Assembly: GCA_965216585.1 (NCBI GenBank)
Contig: CBDCGC010000003.1
Coordinates: forward strand, 682,001-746,000
Source: CADEER01 sp965216585
GTDB taxonomy: Bacteria > Desulfobacterota > Binatia > HRBIN30 > CADEER01
Length of the DNA stretch: 64,000 bases
Direction: 5' to 3'
The position numbers and the translations under genes are program-made. The first letter of the stretch is position 1; each line of letters starts with the position of its first letter. Positions 1 through 8,700 of the stretch are shown piece after piece. The notes beneath the pieces were generated by a model that had not been told where the DNA came from, made no database searches, and saw only the letters and a list, made by a program, of their open reading frames with translations.

Positions 1-639
1 CGCCCGAACCATGGTGAGATCGATGAACGACGTCGACTCGAGGTCGAGCGGCCGGAAAATGCGGTCGCGGCAATAGCGATCGAGTGTCTTGCCGCTGATC
101 ACCTCGACCGCCGCGCCGAGCAAGATGAATCCGAGGTCGCTGTACTCGCTCTTCTCACCGGCGGCGCACTGCGGCCGCGAGCGGCAGATCTCCTGGTAGA
201 CGAACTCCTTGGCGCCGTGGCTACCGAGAAAGTTGACGCGCTCGCCCCGGCGCTCGATTTCGAGGATCTCCTCGTAGAACGGCCGCCAGGCGGCGAGCCC
301 CGAGCAGTGCGCCAACAAGTGGCGAAAGGTTGCATGCGTTTTGCCGTGCACGCCGAAGTTGTGGAAGAAGCGCGTCACACGGTCGTCGAGGCGCAACAAT
401 CCGTCGCGCACCAGCAACATGATGGCGACGGTCGTCGCCAGAGGCTTGGTCAACGACGACAGGTCGAAGATCGTCTCCGCCTGCATCGATCGCGACCCCG
501 CTTCCGCCGAGCGAGTGCCGTAAGCGCGCACCACCGGCTCGGAATCGCCGTCGCGCACCAGCAACACTGCACCGGGAAAGGCCCCCGCCGCCAAAGCTTC
601 GGCAAAGGCTTGATCGACCTGCGACAGATCCAGTGCCAT
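1..639 (-). CDS. Serine hydrolase, beta-lactamase/class C-like family (3' end cut by window edge)
   Basis: The reading frame starts at ATG 639 and runs without a stop off the left edge, giving 213 N-terminal residues. It has an S-x-x-K nucleophile motif (SLTK, S62/K65) inside the context TIFDLSSLTKPLATT, and a second catalytic motif YSD (Y166-D168) followed by LGFILLG. Both are typical of penicillin-binding-protein-like esterases and beta-lactamase-fold hydrolases. The third (K/H-x-G) motif would lie beyond the edge. There is no signal peptide, so it is probably a cytoplasmic esterase or amidase rather than an exported beta-lactamase. It lies 27 bp downstream of the LD-carboxypeptidase gene on the same strand, suggesting co-transcription and perhaps a shared role in peptide or cell-wall turnover. 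The substrate is unknown. Confidence 0.85.
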   Translation of the reverse strand, partial: MALDLSQVDQAFAEALAAGAFPGAVLLVRDGDSEPVVRAYGTRSAEAGSRSMQAETIFDLSSLTKPLATTVAIMLLVRDGLLRLDDRVTRFFHNFGVHGKTHATFRHLLAHCSGLAAWRPFYEEILEIERRGERVNFLGSHGAKEFVYQEICRSRPQCAAGEKSEYSDLGFILLGAAVEVISGKTLDRYCRDRIFRPLDLESTSFIDLTMVRA

Positions 640-666
640 TCCACATGCAGCGCCGGGCGGCGCCAC

Positions 667-1563
667 TCACTCCGACAGCGGCGACTCGAGAAAGGTCAGG
701 CGGTCCCCGGCCAGGCGCACTCGCACACCAAAGGGCAGCGTCGCCGTGCCCTCGCCGTGGCCACTCGGGATGCCGGTGACGACGGGGTAGTCGCTCGCCG
801 CGAAGTGCTGGCTGACGACGTCGCCGACCTTGACCGACTCGTGCGGGTCGGCACTGCAACCGGGCATCTCGCCAAACATGACCCCGACCACCTCGTCGAG
901 TTTTCCGGCCTGGCGGAGCTGCGTCAGCATGCGATCGATGCGAAAGGGCTTCTCGTTGACGTCCTCGAGAAAGAGAATCTTGCCGGCACTTTCGATCTCG
1001 AAAGGCGTCGCCAGCGTGGCGACGACGGCGGACAGACAACCGCCGGTGACGACCCCCTCGGCGGTGCCCGGCTGCACGATCGAGCCAGCGGTGAGATTCC
1101 AACCGCTGCGATCTCCGGCCAGCAGGGCAAGCAGGTTGGGAATCGCCTGCGGTCGCTGCTCGAAGTCCGACACCATCGGCCCGTGAAAGGCGACGATGTC
1201 GGCGCGTTGGTTGAGGTAGGTGAGAAGAAACGTCAAATCGCTGTAGCCGACGACGATCTTGGGCTCGGCGATCTCGAGACCGGCGAGCAGCGGCAGCAGG
1301 CGCCCCGACCCATAACCGCCGCGGGCGCAGAGAATGGCGCGCACGTCCGCGTCGCCGAGCATGGCGACGAGATCGTCCAGGCGTTCGCGATCGCTACCCG
1401 CCAGATAGCCGGCGCGCTTGTAGACCGCCTCTCCGACTGAGACGCGATAGCCGGCCTGGCGCAGAGCACGCACGCCGGACTCGACGGCCAGTGCATCGGC
1501 CGCCGCCGCCGGTGCAACGATGCCGATGGTCTGTCCTTCCTTCAAAGGGGGCGGTTTGCGCAA
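667..1563 (-). CDS. ldcA: LD-carboxypeptidase, peptidase family S66 (LdcA/MccF-like)
   Basis: A 298-residue serine peptidase of the S66 family, which cleaves the L,D bond at the end of muropeptide tetrapeptides during murein recycling; some relatives hydrolyse microcin C. The family residues are visible: the nucleophile in VVGYSDLT (S108), the Glu in ILFLEDVNEKPFRID (E200) and the His in GIPSGHGEGT (H269). RGGYGSGRLLP (81-91) is the usual glycine-rich strand-loop. The frame begins with a TTG codon 10 bp after the stop of the ferredoxin gene and has only a weak ribosome site; a start at an in-frame TTG a few codons later is possible. There is no signal peptide, which fits cytoplasmic recycling. 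The gene order ferredoxin-ldcA-hydrolase looks like one transcript. Confidence 0.92.
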   Translation of the reverse strand: MRKPPPLKEGQTIGIVAPAAAADALAVESGVRALRQAGYRVSVGEAVYKRAGYLAGSDRERLDDLVAMLGDADVRAILCARGGYGSGRLLPLLAGLEIAEPKIVVGYSDLTFLLTYLNQRADIVAFHGPMVSDFEQRPQAIPNLLALLAGDRSGWNLTAGSIVQPGTAEGVVTGGCLSAVVATLATPFEIESAGKILFLEDVNEKPFRIDRMLTQLRQAGKLDEVVGVMFGEMPGCSADPHESVKVGDVVSQHFAASDYPVVTGIPSGHGEGTATLPFGVRVRLAGDRLTFLESPLSE

Positions 1564-1573
1564 AGCAACCTAC

Positions 1574-2368
1574 TCAGCCGAAGATCCAGGCGCGCCGCTT
1601 GGGTGCACCGGGCGCCTTCACCGATTTGCTGACAGCGCGCAGTCGGTCGTTGATCTCTTCGAGCTCGGCCGCCTGGCGCGCTTCGAAGTCGTCCATCTCG
1701 CGCTGGCGGCGCACCCGCATGTCCTCGAAAGCGCTCGTCCACTCGCCGTGAAAGTCGCGCAGCAGCTTGGCAATCTGATCGTGCATGCTGGTGGTGACGA
1801 TGTACTGCGCCTTGCAATAGGGACAGCGCAAGACGTTGCCGCTGCGCAGGTGACGGAAGAGCACTGAATACGAACCGCCACAGGCGTGACAATCAATGGG
1901 GACTTCCCAGGTCTCCACCGGCGGAAGATTGAGCGCCGGACCGGCCGCTGCGACCGGCGCTGCCGCCGGCGCGGCGCTCGCCGCTGCGGCCGGAGCGCTC
2001 GTCGCCGCCGGCTCCGCGGCCGCGCTCGACTCGCCGCCGCTACTGAAGCGCGAGGGAAACGGCGATCCGAAGTCGGTTCCCGGATGCAGCTGGCGGGCGC
2101 GTTCGATCAGTTGCGCCTCGGTCTCGGGGATATCCGGATTCGGAATGCAGACGTCGACCGGACACACCGCAGCACACGCTTCTTCGTCAAAGAAGCCAAC
2201 GCATTCCGTACACTTTTCCGGAACGATGTAGAAAACGTCCGCCGCCAGCGCCGGGTGCTTGGCGCCGTCGTGTTCCCACTCGGCCCCGCCCTGATAAATC
2301 GCCGTATTCGGGCACTCGGGCTCGCAGGCGCCACAGTTGATACATTCTTCGGTGATCATCGTCGCCAT
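1574..2368 (-). CDS. 2[4Fe-4S] ferredoxin fused to a zinc-ribbon/coiled-coil tail
   Basis: The 264-residue product has three parts. Residues 1-80 are a YfhL/Allochromatium-type ferredoxin: first cluster C9-x2-C12-x2-C15-x3-C19-P, second C53-x2-C56-x8-C65-x3-C69-P. Residues 105-148 are a low-complexity Ala/Pro/Ser linker. Residues 155-195 are a zinc ribbon with paired CxxC knuckles (C160/C163 and C182/C185), followed by a charged helical segment likely to form a coiled coil and a basic C-terminal tail. The start at 2368 is chosen because GAGGAG stands 6 nt before it; the longer frame upstream lacks a good site. It is probably a cytoplasmic electron carrier tethered to, or sensing, another partner. 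The fusion is unusual and the partner is unknown. Confidence 0.88.
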   Translation of the reverse strand: MATMITEECINCGACEPECPNTAIYQGGAEWEHDGAKHPALAADVFYIVPEKCTECVGFFDEEACAAVCPVDVCIPNPDIPETEAQLIERARQLHPGTDFGSPFPSRFSSGGESSAAAEPAATSAPAAAASAAPAAAPVAAAGPALNLPPVETWEVPIDCHACGGSYSVLFRHLRSGNVLRCPYCKAQYIVTTSMHDQIAKLLRDFHGEWTSAFEDMRVRRQREMDDFEARQAAELEEINDRLRAVSKSVKAPGAPKRRAWIFG

Positions 2369-2493
2369 CGGCAGCTCCTCGCGACGGAAAATAGCAACCG
2401 CCCCCGCCCCCGGCAATCACGGGTAGGTATCTGGACCCTCGACCTCCACTTGCCACGCCACCCACTCAGGTGTCAGTCTCGCCAGACGATCCA

Positions 2494-3246
2494 ATGACTC
2501 CCGAGCTCTGGCACTTCCCCATTTCGCACTACAACGAGAAGGTCCGCTGGGCGCTCGACTGGAAGGGTATCGCCCACCGGCGGATCGCCCTCGGTCTCGG
2601 CTACATGCTGCGCGCCTGGCGGGCGACCGGCACCGCCAAGCTTCCGATCCTCAAGCTCGGCGACCAGACCGTAGGCGATTCGACACACATCATCGCCGAG
2701 CTGGAACGACGCTACCCCGAACGCCCACTCTACCCGAGCGATCCCGAGTTGCGCCGGCGAGCGCTGGATCTCGAGGACTACTTCGACGAGGTCGTCGGTG
2801 ATCCGGTCCGTTCGCTGCTCGTCGGCAACCTCGTTCGCCGCGACCCTCGCGACGCGATCGACGCCCTGGCGACCTCGATGCCCGACGTCGCGCGGGCTGC
2901 GCACGCAGTCCGACCGCTGTTCAGGGTTTTCTACTACTGGCGCCATTCCATCGACGACGAGGCCATCGACGCCGCCCCGGCAATCATCGAAGCCAGCTTC
3001 GACCACATCGACGAGCAACGCGCCGGGCGAGACTACCTCGCCGGTGACGAATTCAGCGTAGCCGACCTGACCGCCGCCGCCATTCACGGACCGCTATTGC
3101 GCCCACCCGAGCTCCAATACCCCCCCGCCGGAACCCTGCCCGAGCCGGTGGAAGCGTTGCGGGAACGCCTCACCAAGCACCCGACGTGGGAATGGCTCCG
3201 CCAGATCTGGCAACGACACCGCAGCCCCTCCGCAGAAATCCGTTGA
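2494..3246 (+). CDS. Glutathione S-transferase family protein
   Basis: A 250-residue protein with a thioredoxin-fold N-terminal domain (HFPISHYNEKVRWAL, then LPILKLGDQTVGDSTHIIAEL with the conserved cis-Pro and the DST glutathione-binding turn) and an all-helical C-terminal domain ending in AGDEFSVADLTAAA, the usual N-capping box of GST_C. The catalytic position near the N-terminus carries Ser/His rather than Cys. It probably conjugates or isomerises small electrophiles in the cytoplasm. ATG 2494 is preferred over GTG 2470 because the fold begins directly after it; neither has a strong ribosome site. The gene is divergent from the ferredoxin gene, with about 125 bp between them. Confidence 0.88.
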   Translation: MTPELWHFPISHYNEKVRWALDWKGIAHRRIALGLGYMLRAWRATGTAKLPILKLGDQTVGDSTHIIAELERRYPERPLYPSDPELRRRALDLEDYFDEVVGDPVRSLLVGNLVRRDPRDAIDALATSMPDVARAAHAVRPLFRVFYYWRHSIDDEAIDAAPAIIEASFDHIDEQRAGRDYLAGDEFSVADLTAAAIHGPLLRPPELQYPPAGTLPEPVEALRERLTKHPTWEWLRQIWQRHRSPSAEIR

Positions 3247-3377
3247 CGGCCACAGATGGGGTGCTCCGGCTCTCCGGTTGATTTATCCGCAGACAAACGC
3301 AGATGGCCACAGAGGGGACTCCGGTGGTCCGGGCTTTCTGGGCGGTAGAGCCACTTTCGTTGGTGGTGGGTGGCAAA

Positions 3378-3409
3378 CCTCCCCCTTTGAAAAGGGGGAT
3401 TGAGGGGGA
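3378..3409. repeat. C5T3/A3G5 hairpin repeat element
   Basis: A short inverted repeat: CCCCCTTT at 3381-3388 faces AAAGGGGG at 3391-3398, followed by GATTGAGGGGGA. Elements of this look are scattered in intergenic DNA of many Proteobacteria and Cyanobacteria as small non-autonomous repeats. Here it sits among other repeat debris and near no gene start, so a terminator role is unlikely because no T-run follows. Confidence 0.6.
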
Positions 3410-3570
3410 TTTTCCAACGCCCCGACCGTGTTCTGGTAATTCTGGCACGCCTCGCTCCTTTCGGATTACTAGGTCGACCAGGCTCTGCCTGGCGCACCAG
3501 ATGAACGCAGAGGGCCAAAGATAGGGGCTCCGGTTCTCCGATCGCGCGAGATAGTATCGCAGCAGGTGCC

Positions 3571-3651
3571 GACGTGGTCTTCAACCTCGAGGTCGAGGAC
3601 ACCCACACCTTCTTCGTCGGCGCCGAACGCGTGCTCGTCCACAACAAGTAG
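3571..3651 (+). pseudogene. Orphan C-terminal end of a Hint (intein/polymorphic-toxin) domain
   Basis: This frame reads FNLEVEDTHTFFVG, a 3-residue turn, then VLVHNK and a TAG stop. That is the characteristic last segment of Hint modules (a strand pair, the T-H block, and the terminal VHN that ends the splicing or autoproteolytic motif) seen at the ends of inteins, Rhs/pretoxin proteins and some secreted Hint proteins. Upstream the frame soon enters the repeat-rich DNA and no start, N-terminal Hint block or host protein is present. It is therefore interpreted as a remnant left by deletion or recombination, not a working gene. Confidence 0.65.
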
Positions 3652-3800
3652 CCTCGTCGCAGTCGAGCGGGCCTCGGTCTGGTGAGGATCACCGGAGCGT
3701 TTCGCGGGCGGATGAAATGATCGGCGGGGCCGGCCGGTACAACGAGGAAGGTTACTCCGCGGACCCACAGCGTAATCTCCAGCCAACGAGCACCCGCGGG

Positions 3801-4200
3801 CCACCCAACCCCCATCTGCGGCCATCTGCGTTCATCTGCGGATCACCCCCCGGTCCACCCAACCCCCATCTGCGGCCATCTGCGTTCATCTGCGGATCAC
3901 CCCCCGGTCCACCCAACCCCCATCTGCGGCCATCTGCGTTCATCTGCGGATCACCCCCCGGTCCACCCAACCCCCATCTGCGGCCATCTGCGTTCATCTG
4001 CGGATCACCCCCCGGTCCACCCAACCCCCATCTGCGGCCATCTGCGTTCATCTGCGGATCACCCCCCGGTCCACCCAACCCCATCTGCGGCCATCTGCGT
4101 TCATCTGCGGATCACCCCCCGGTCCACCGAAACCCCATCTGCGGCCATCTGCGTTCATCTGCGGATCACCCACCGGTCCACCGGAACCCCCATCTGCGGA
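3801..4200. repeat. Tandem array of a 54-bp unit, seven copies plus a partial
   Basis: Units start at 3801, 3855, 3909, 3963, 4017, 4071 (53 bp, one C lost), 4124 and a truncated eighth at 4178. The first five are identical; the sixth and seventh carry small changes, mainly in the C-rich junction. Inside each unit the 10-bp module CATCTGCGGC/CATCTGCGTT/CATCTGCGGA appears three times, followed by a TCACC-C-run-GGT spacer. The near-perfect identity points to recent amplification by slippage or unequal recombination. Diverged copies lie at about 3283-3315 and 3489-3525. It is not a CRISPR array because there are no unique spacers. Confidence 0.95.
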
Positions 4201-4243
4201 GCCATTCGAGTCGGCCGCGCCAATCGTGATACTCTCCCCCCCG

Positions 4244-4528
4244 ATGAGCGACGACCCCAGCACCGAACGAATCCTCGATCTGCTGCGGCCCTTCGCGGCA
4301 AACTGGAGCGGCACACTGAAGCGCGGCGACCTGGTCATTCCAAAGGAGGAGCTGACCAAGGTAGCCGAGCAGCTCGTCGCTCTGGCAGTCGAGCTCAACC
4401 TCGACGAGAGCGAGGTGAGCGATCTCGAGATCTTTCAGGTACTGCAGAAAGCACAGCGCCTTGCGTCGGTTCAGGATCAGGTCGAGCAGCTGCGCCAGTC
4501 GTTCCGCATTTTCAAGAAGATCGGTTGA
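4244..4528 (+). CDS. Small hypothetical helical protein
   Basis: A 94-residue acidic, almost wholly helical protein starting MSDDPSTERILDLLRP and ending QLRQSFRIFKKIG. It has no membrane segment, cysteine or recognisable motif; heptad-like hydrophobic spacing in the second half suggests a coiled coil. ATG 4244 is preferred over GTG 4226, although neither has a clear ribosome site. It ends 3 bp before the start of the pseudopilin-like gene, so the two are probably translated from one message and may act together. I do not recognise the family. Confidence 0.65.
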   Translation: MSDDPSTERILDLLRPFAANWSGTLKRGDLVIPKEELTKVAEQLVALAVELNLDESEVSDLEIFQVLQKAQRLASVQDQVEQLRQSFRIFKKIG

Positions 4529-4531
4529 AAC

Positions 4532-5239
4532 GTGCGCCAGATCATCGCCGTCGTCGCCGGCTTTCTGCTGCCGCCGTTGATCTTCTTGCTCTTCTCGGCG
4601 GCGACGACGCGCTATCTCCAACGCGACCTCGACGCCTGGGCGCAACACGACGCAGCGCTCGAGATGACTCGCTCACTGCTCATCGCCGTCGAGCTCTACC
4701 GGCGCGACCACAGTCGCGTCGTACCAGCCAACGAAGGTCTCGACGCCCTCGTGCCGCTCTACCTGCACGCAGTCCCCAACGATCCGTGGGGGCGCCCCTT
4801 CGTCTATCACACGCGCGGCGGCGACTGGGCAGACGTTCTCAGCCACGGCGCCGACGGTGTCACCGGTGGCAGCGGTACCGACACCGACGTCAGCGCCCGT
4901 TACGGCAGCCCCGGCACTTCGACACCGCGCCTTTTCTCGCGCGCCCTCTTCGCCGTTCTCCTCGCCCTCACCGCCGGCCTCTTTGCCATCACCCGCATCG
5001 GCTATTCGGCTGCCGGCCTGGCCGGCGGCGCGTTCTTCTGGGGCGCCGCCGTCGCCGCCACTCTTTCCCCCAGCGCCGATCTCTCGCTGGCGCTGATCGC
5101 CGCTTTCACCACCACCGTCCTCGCCATCGCCGGCGCCATCTTGTGCCTGCGCGCCATTCCGCAGGGGCCCCTCACCGCCCTGGTCGGCGCCCTCACCTGC
5201 CAGGTCGCCGCCGCCGCCCTGGTCGGCGCGCTCGGCTGA
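4532..5239 (+). CDS. Type II secretion pseudopilin (GspG-like) core domain in a membrane protein
   Basis: A 235-residue protein with an N-terminal hydrophobic helix, then a soluble domain with NEGLDALVP, VPNDPWGRPFVYHT and DVLSHGADGVTGGSGTDTD, which is the signature C-terminal half of major pseudopilins (calcium-binding loop of GspG). Unlike GspG it has no prepilin peptidase site (no G-F-T-L-x-E) at the N-terminus, and the pseudopilin part is followed by about 95 residues forming three further membrane helices. It starts with GTG 3 bp after the previous stop. The domain probably sits in the periplasm held by membrane helices on both sides. No other secretion gene is nearby, so its role is unclear. 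Confidence 0.72.
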   Translation: MRQIIAVVAGFLLPPLIFLLFSAATTRYLQRDLDAWAQHDAALEMTRSLLIAVELYRRDHSRVVPANEGLDALVPLYLHAVPNDPWGRPFVYHTRGGDWADVLSHGADGVTGGSGTDTDVSARYGSPGTSTPRLFSRALFAVLLALTAGLFAITRIGYSAAGLAGGAFFWGAAVAATLSPSADLSLALIAAFTTTVLAIAGAILCLRAIPQGPLTALVGALTCQVAAAALVGALG

Positions 5240-5311
5240 CGGCGAGTCTCAGCAGGTGACAAGGACAGTCCGGGCGGCTATGAGGCAGTGAACGAACGAG
5301 AGGCACCGACA

Positions 5312-5731
5312 ATGAGCCCGCGATCTTCGACCAAGAAAAAGAGTACCGCCAGAACGAAGAAACGCCCGGCCAAGCGCGCTGCCAAAGCGCCGGACGAATC
5401 GTCGTTCGGCGAGTATCTGCGGCGCCAGCGCAACCTGGCCAACAAGTCACTGCGCAAGGTCGCCGAACAAGCCGGCATCTCGTCCTCGATGTTGAGCGAC
5501 ATCGAAAGCGGTATTCGCCAACCGAGCCGCGCCATCCTCGGTTCTCTCGCCGGCGCGCTGCGACTGTCGGCCGAGACTCTGCACCTGCAGGCCGGTGTCC
5601 TCGACCCGCGCGACGCCGACGAGTCGAGCGTCGTCCGCGAAATCGAACGCGATCCGCACATCACTTCTCGGCAGGCCGAGATCCTCATCGAAGTGTACCG
5701 CACCTTTCGCCTGGTCGGCGAAGACGAATAA
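5312..5731 (+). CDS. XRE-family helix-turn-helix regulator
   Basis: A 139-residue protein with a Lys/Arg/Ala-rich N-terminal tail (residues 1-35) and a Cro/C1-type helix-turn-helix: FGEYLRRQRNLANKSLRKVAEQ, then ISSSMLSDIESGIRQPS. The remaining 50 residues are helical and may dimerise. ATG 5312 has GAGAGG about 8 nt upstream and is preferred over an in-frame GTG at 5288. It lies 15 bp before mfd on the same strand, but target genes cannot be inferred. The basic tail may increase non-specific DNA binding. Confidence 0.88.
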   Translation: MSPRSSTKKKSTARTKKRPAKRAAKAPDESSFGEYLRRQRNLANKSLRKVAEQAGISSSMLSDIESGIRQPSRAILGSLAGALRLSAETLHLQAGVLDPRDADESSVVREIERDPHITSRQAEILIEVYRTFRLVGEDE

Positions 5732-5746
5732 CCGCCCCGGCCCCAT

Positions 5747-8700
5747 GTGCCGCCCCATGTGCCGCCGCAAGTGACGACGTCCGCCAGGGAAGCCTTCACG
5801 ACGGATGCGATCTTGAACAGTGCGCGACTGATCGACAACGTGCTCGGCGACCTCGTCCAACGGGTCTCCGCCTGGGCCGCGGCGGCGGGGCGCGTTCACA
5901 TCCAGGGACTGCAACCGGCGGCGCGCGCCCTCGCCATTGCCTTGTGCCACACCAAGTTGGCGCGTCCCTCGCTCGTCGTTACCGCCAATCCGCGCGACGC
6001 CGAACGCATGTCCGCCGACTTGCGGCTGCTGCTCGCCGAGGCCGATGCGACGTCGCCTCTGCAGCGCAAGGTGTCGTCCCTGCCGGGCTGGGAAATCGGC
6101 TTCTTCGAAGATCGATCACCGACGCGCGAAACCCTAGCCGCCCGCCTCGAGGCGCTCTACCACCTGCGCCACACCAGCGCGCCGCTGATCGTGACGACAG
6201 CCGAAGCCCTGCTCCTACGCGTCATGCCCAGCGACGCCGTGGCACACTCCTACGCCTATCTCGTCGAAGGTGACGAAGTCGATCGCGACGACCTTGCAAC
6301 GCGGCTCATCGGTTGGGGTTTCCACCGCGTGCCGGTCGTCGAGGATCGCGGCGAGGTCGCCATCCGCGGCGACATCATCGACGTCTTTGCCAGCGGCTAC
6401 GCGCAACCGATTCGCATCGAGCTCTTCGGCGACACGATCGAGCGCATGTCTTCCTTCGACGTCGTCAGCCAGCGTCTCGCCGGTCGCCTGGAGGAAATCC
6501 TCTTGCTGCCGGTGCGCGAAGCCGACATCGGCAGAGGGCGCGAGCGCCAACGTCGCCACGCCGTCGAAACGCGCCTGATGGAGCTCGACGTCGACCGCAG
6601 TGAACGAGAAATGGTGCTCGAAGGTCTCACCACGGCAACTCCCTTCCCCGGCTATGAGCTCTGCACGCCCTACCTCAACGACGACCTGTGCCCGTTGGTC
6701 GAGCATTTGCCGGACGACACCCTGATCTGGCTCGACGGCGCCGGCGAGGTCGATGCCGCCCTCGATCAATCGTGGACCGACATCGAACGGCGCGCCGCCG
6801 AGCGCAGCGAGGAACGCCGCTTCTTCCCGCCGGTCGAATCGCTCTACGCCCGCCCTTCGATCTGGCATGCGGCGACCCAGGCCAAGCACACCATCGTCGA
6901 AATGGAAACGCTCGACATGCTGTCGGCCGGCGGCGAGCGCAAGATCGCCTTCCGCTGCCATCCGACGTCCGATCTGCGCCCGCAAGAGGGGAAACGGGTG
7001 AGCAGCGGCTTCACCCGCGTCGCCGCGCGCATCGAGCAGTGGGGCAACGAGGGCATGCAGACGGTGATCTTCGCCAGCGATGAGCAACGCCGCCAGCGTC
7101 TCGCCGGCCTGCTGGAAAGCTACGACATCGCGTTGCGCGTCGGCAGCGAGGGCTTTGCCGACTTGCCGTTGGCGCCGGGAACGGTGAGCGCCGTCACCGG
7201 ACGCCTGTCCGAGGGCTTTCGCCTGGCCGACGAAAAGCTGGTCGTCGTCAGCGACGCCGACATCTTCGGCAAGGCGCGCAAAGCAGCGGCGCGCCGGGTC
7301 TCCGTTGCGCATTTACTGAAGAGTCTCAATGCCCTCAGCAGCGGCGACCATGTCGTTCACCTCGACCACGGCGTCGCGCGCTACGAAGGCCTGCGCCATC
7401 TGCAGGTGGCCGGCACCGAGGGCGACTACCTGCACCTCGTCTACGCCGGCGACGACAAGCTCTACCTGCCGGTCGATCGCATCAACCTGGTGCAAAAGTA
7501 CGTCGGCTCCGACGGCGCAACGCCAACGCTCGACAAGCTCGGTGGCGCGAGCTGGGAGAAGATCAAGAAGAAGACGCGCGAGTCCATCCTCGCCATGGCC
7601 AGCGAGCTGCTCGCCATCCACGCCGCGCGCGAGCTCGACAGCCGGCCCGCCTACGGCGCGACCGACGACCTCTATCGCGAGTTCGAGGCGCGCTTCCCCT
7701 TCGAAGAGACCCCCGACCAGCGGCAGGCTATCGCCGACGTGCTCGAGGATCTCAACCGCGACAAGCCGATGGACCGGCTGATCTGTGGCGACGTCGGCTA
7801 TGGCAAGACCGAGATCGCCCTGCGGGCGACGTTTCTCGCCGCCATGAACGGCGGCCAGGTGGCCGTCCTCGTCCCCACCACCGTGCTCGCCCACCAACAC
7901 TTCGAAACCCTGACCAAGCGATTTGCCGACTATCCGGTCAAGATCGAGATGCTGTCGCGCTTTCGCACCAAGGCCGAAATCAAGGAAACCCTCGAGCGCC
8001 TCGGCAGAGGTCAAGTCGACATCGTCGTCGGCACGCACCGCCTGTTGCAGAAAGACGTCGCTTTCAAGAAGCTCGCCCTCCTCGTCATCGACGAGGAACA
8101 CCGCTTCGGTGTCCGCCACAAAGAACGCATCAAGGAGTTGCGCACCCAAGTCGACGTCATGGCACTGACGGCGACGCCGATTCCGCGCACCCTGCAGATG
8201 TCGCTGCTCGGTATCCGCGACTTGAGTGTGATCGAAACGCCGCCGATCGATCGGTTGGCCATCCGCACCTACGTGACGCGTTTCGACGACGATACGATCC
8301 GCGAGGCCATCCAGCGCGAGCGCGCCCGCGATGGCCAGGTCTTCTTCATCCACAACTTGGTCGAGAACATCGATCTCATGGCCGACTATGTGCGCAAGCT
8401 CGCGCCCGAGGCGCGCATCGGCGTCGCCCACGGACAGATGCCCGAGGGCGCGCTCGAAAAGGTCATGCTTTCTTTCATGCACGCCGAGATCGACGTGCTC
8501 GTGTGCTCGGCCATCGTCGAGTCTGGTCTCGACATCCCCAACGCCAACACCATCATCATCAACCGCGCCGACCGCCTCGGTCTCGCCCAGCTCTACCAAC
8601 TGCGCGGCCGGGTCGGTCGCTCGCACGAGCGCGCCTACGCCTACCTGATGATTCCCGGCGAGCACATCATCTCGCGCGAAGCGCAAAAACGCCTGAAGGT

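Larger units (their letters stand above)
3247..4243. other. Gene-free mosaic region of about 1 kb
   Basis: No intact gene is supported here. The stretch contains, in order, a diverged copy of the array motif (about 3283-3315, opposite orientation), a C-run/G-run hairpin element (3378-3409), another short array-like motif (about 3489-3525), the tail of a Hint domain (3571-3651), about 150 bp of unrecognised sequence, and the tandem array (3801-4200). The long frames crossing it on both strands exist because the array unit is a multiple of three and lacks stops. Confidence 0.8.

Noticed and set aside
217..1440. 407-codon plus-strand frame over the hydrolase and LD-carboxypeptidase
   Set aside because: It is antisense to two genes with clear catalytic motifs; GC-rich shadow.
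3084..3815. Long open frame on the minus strand across the repeat region
   Set aside because: It crosses the GST end, the hairpin element and the array flank; composition is repeat-driven and no family is evident.
3801..4200. Possible CRISPR array
   Set aside because: Units are directly adjacent with identical sequence and no unique spacers; no cas gene nearby.
3717..4229. Open frame of 170 codons over the 54-bp array
   Set aside because: The unit length is a multiple of three without stops, so the frame is an artefact; no ribosome site.
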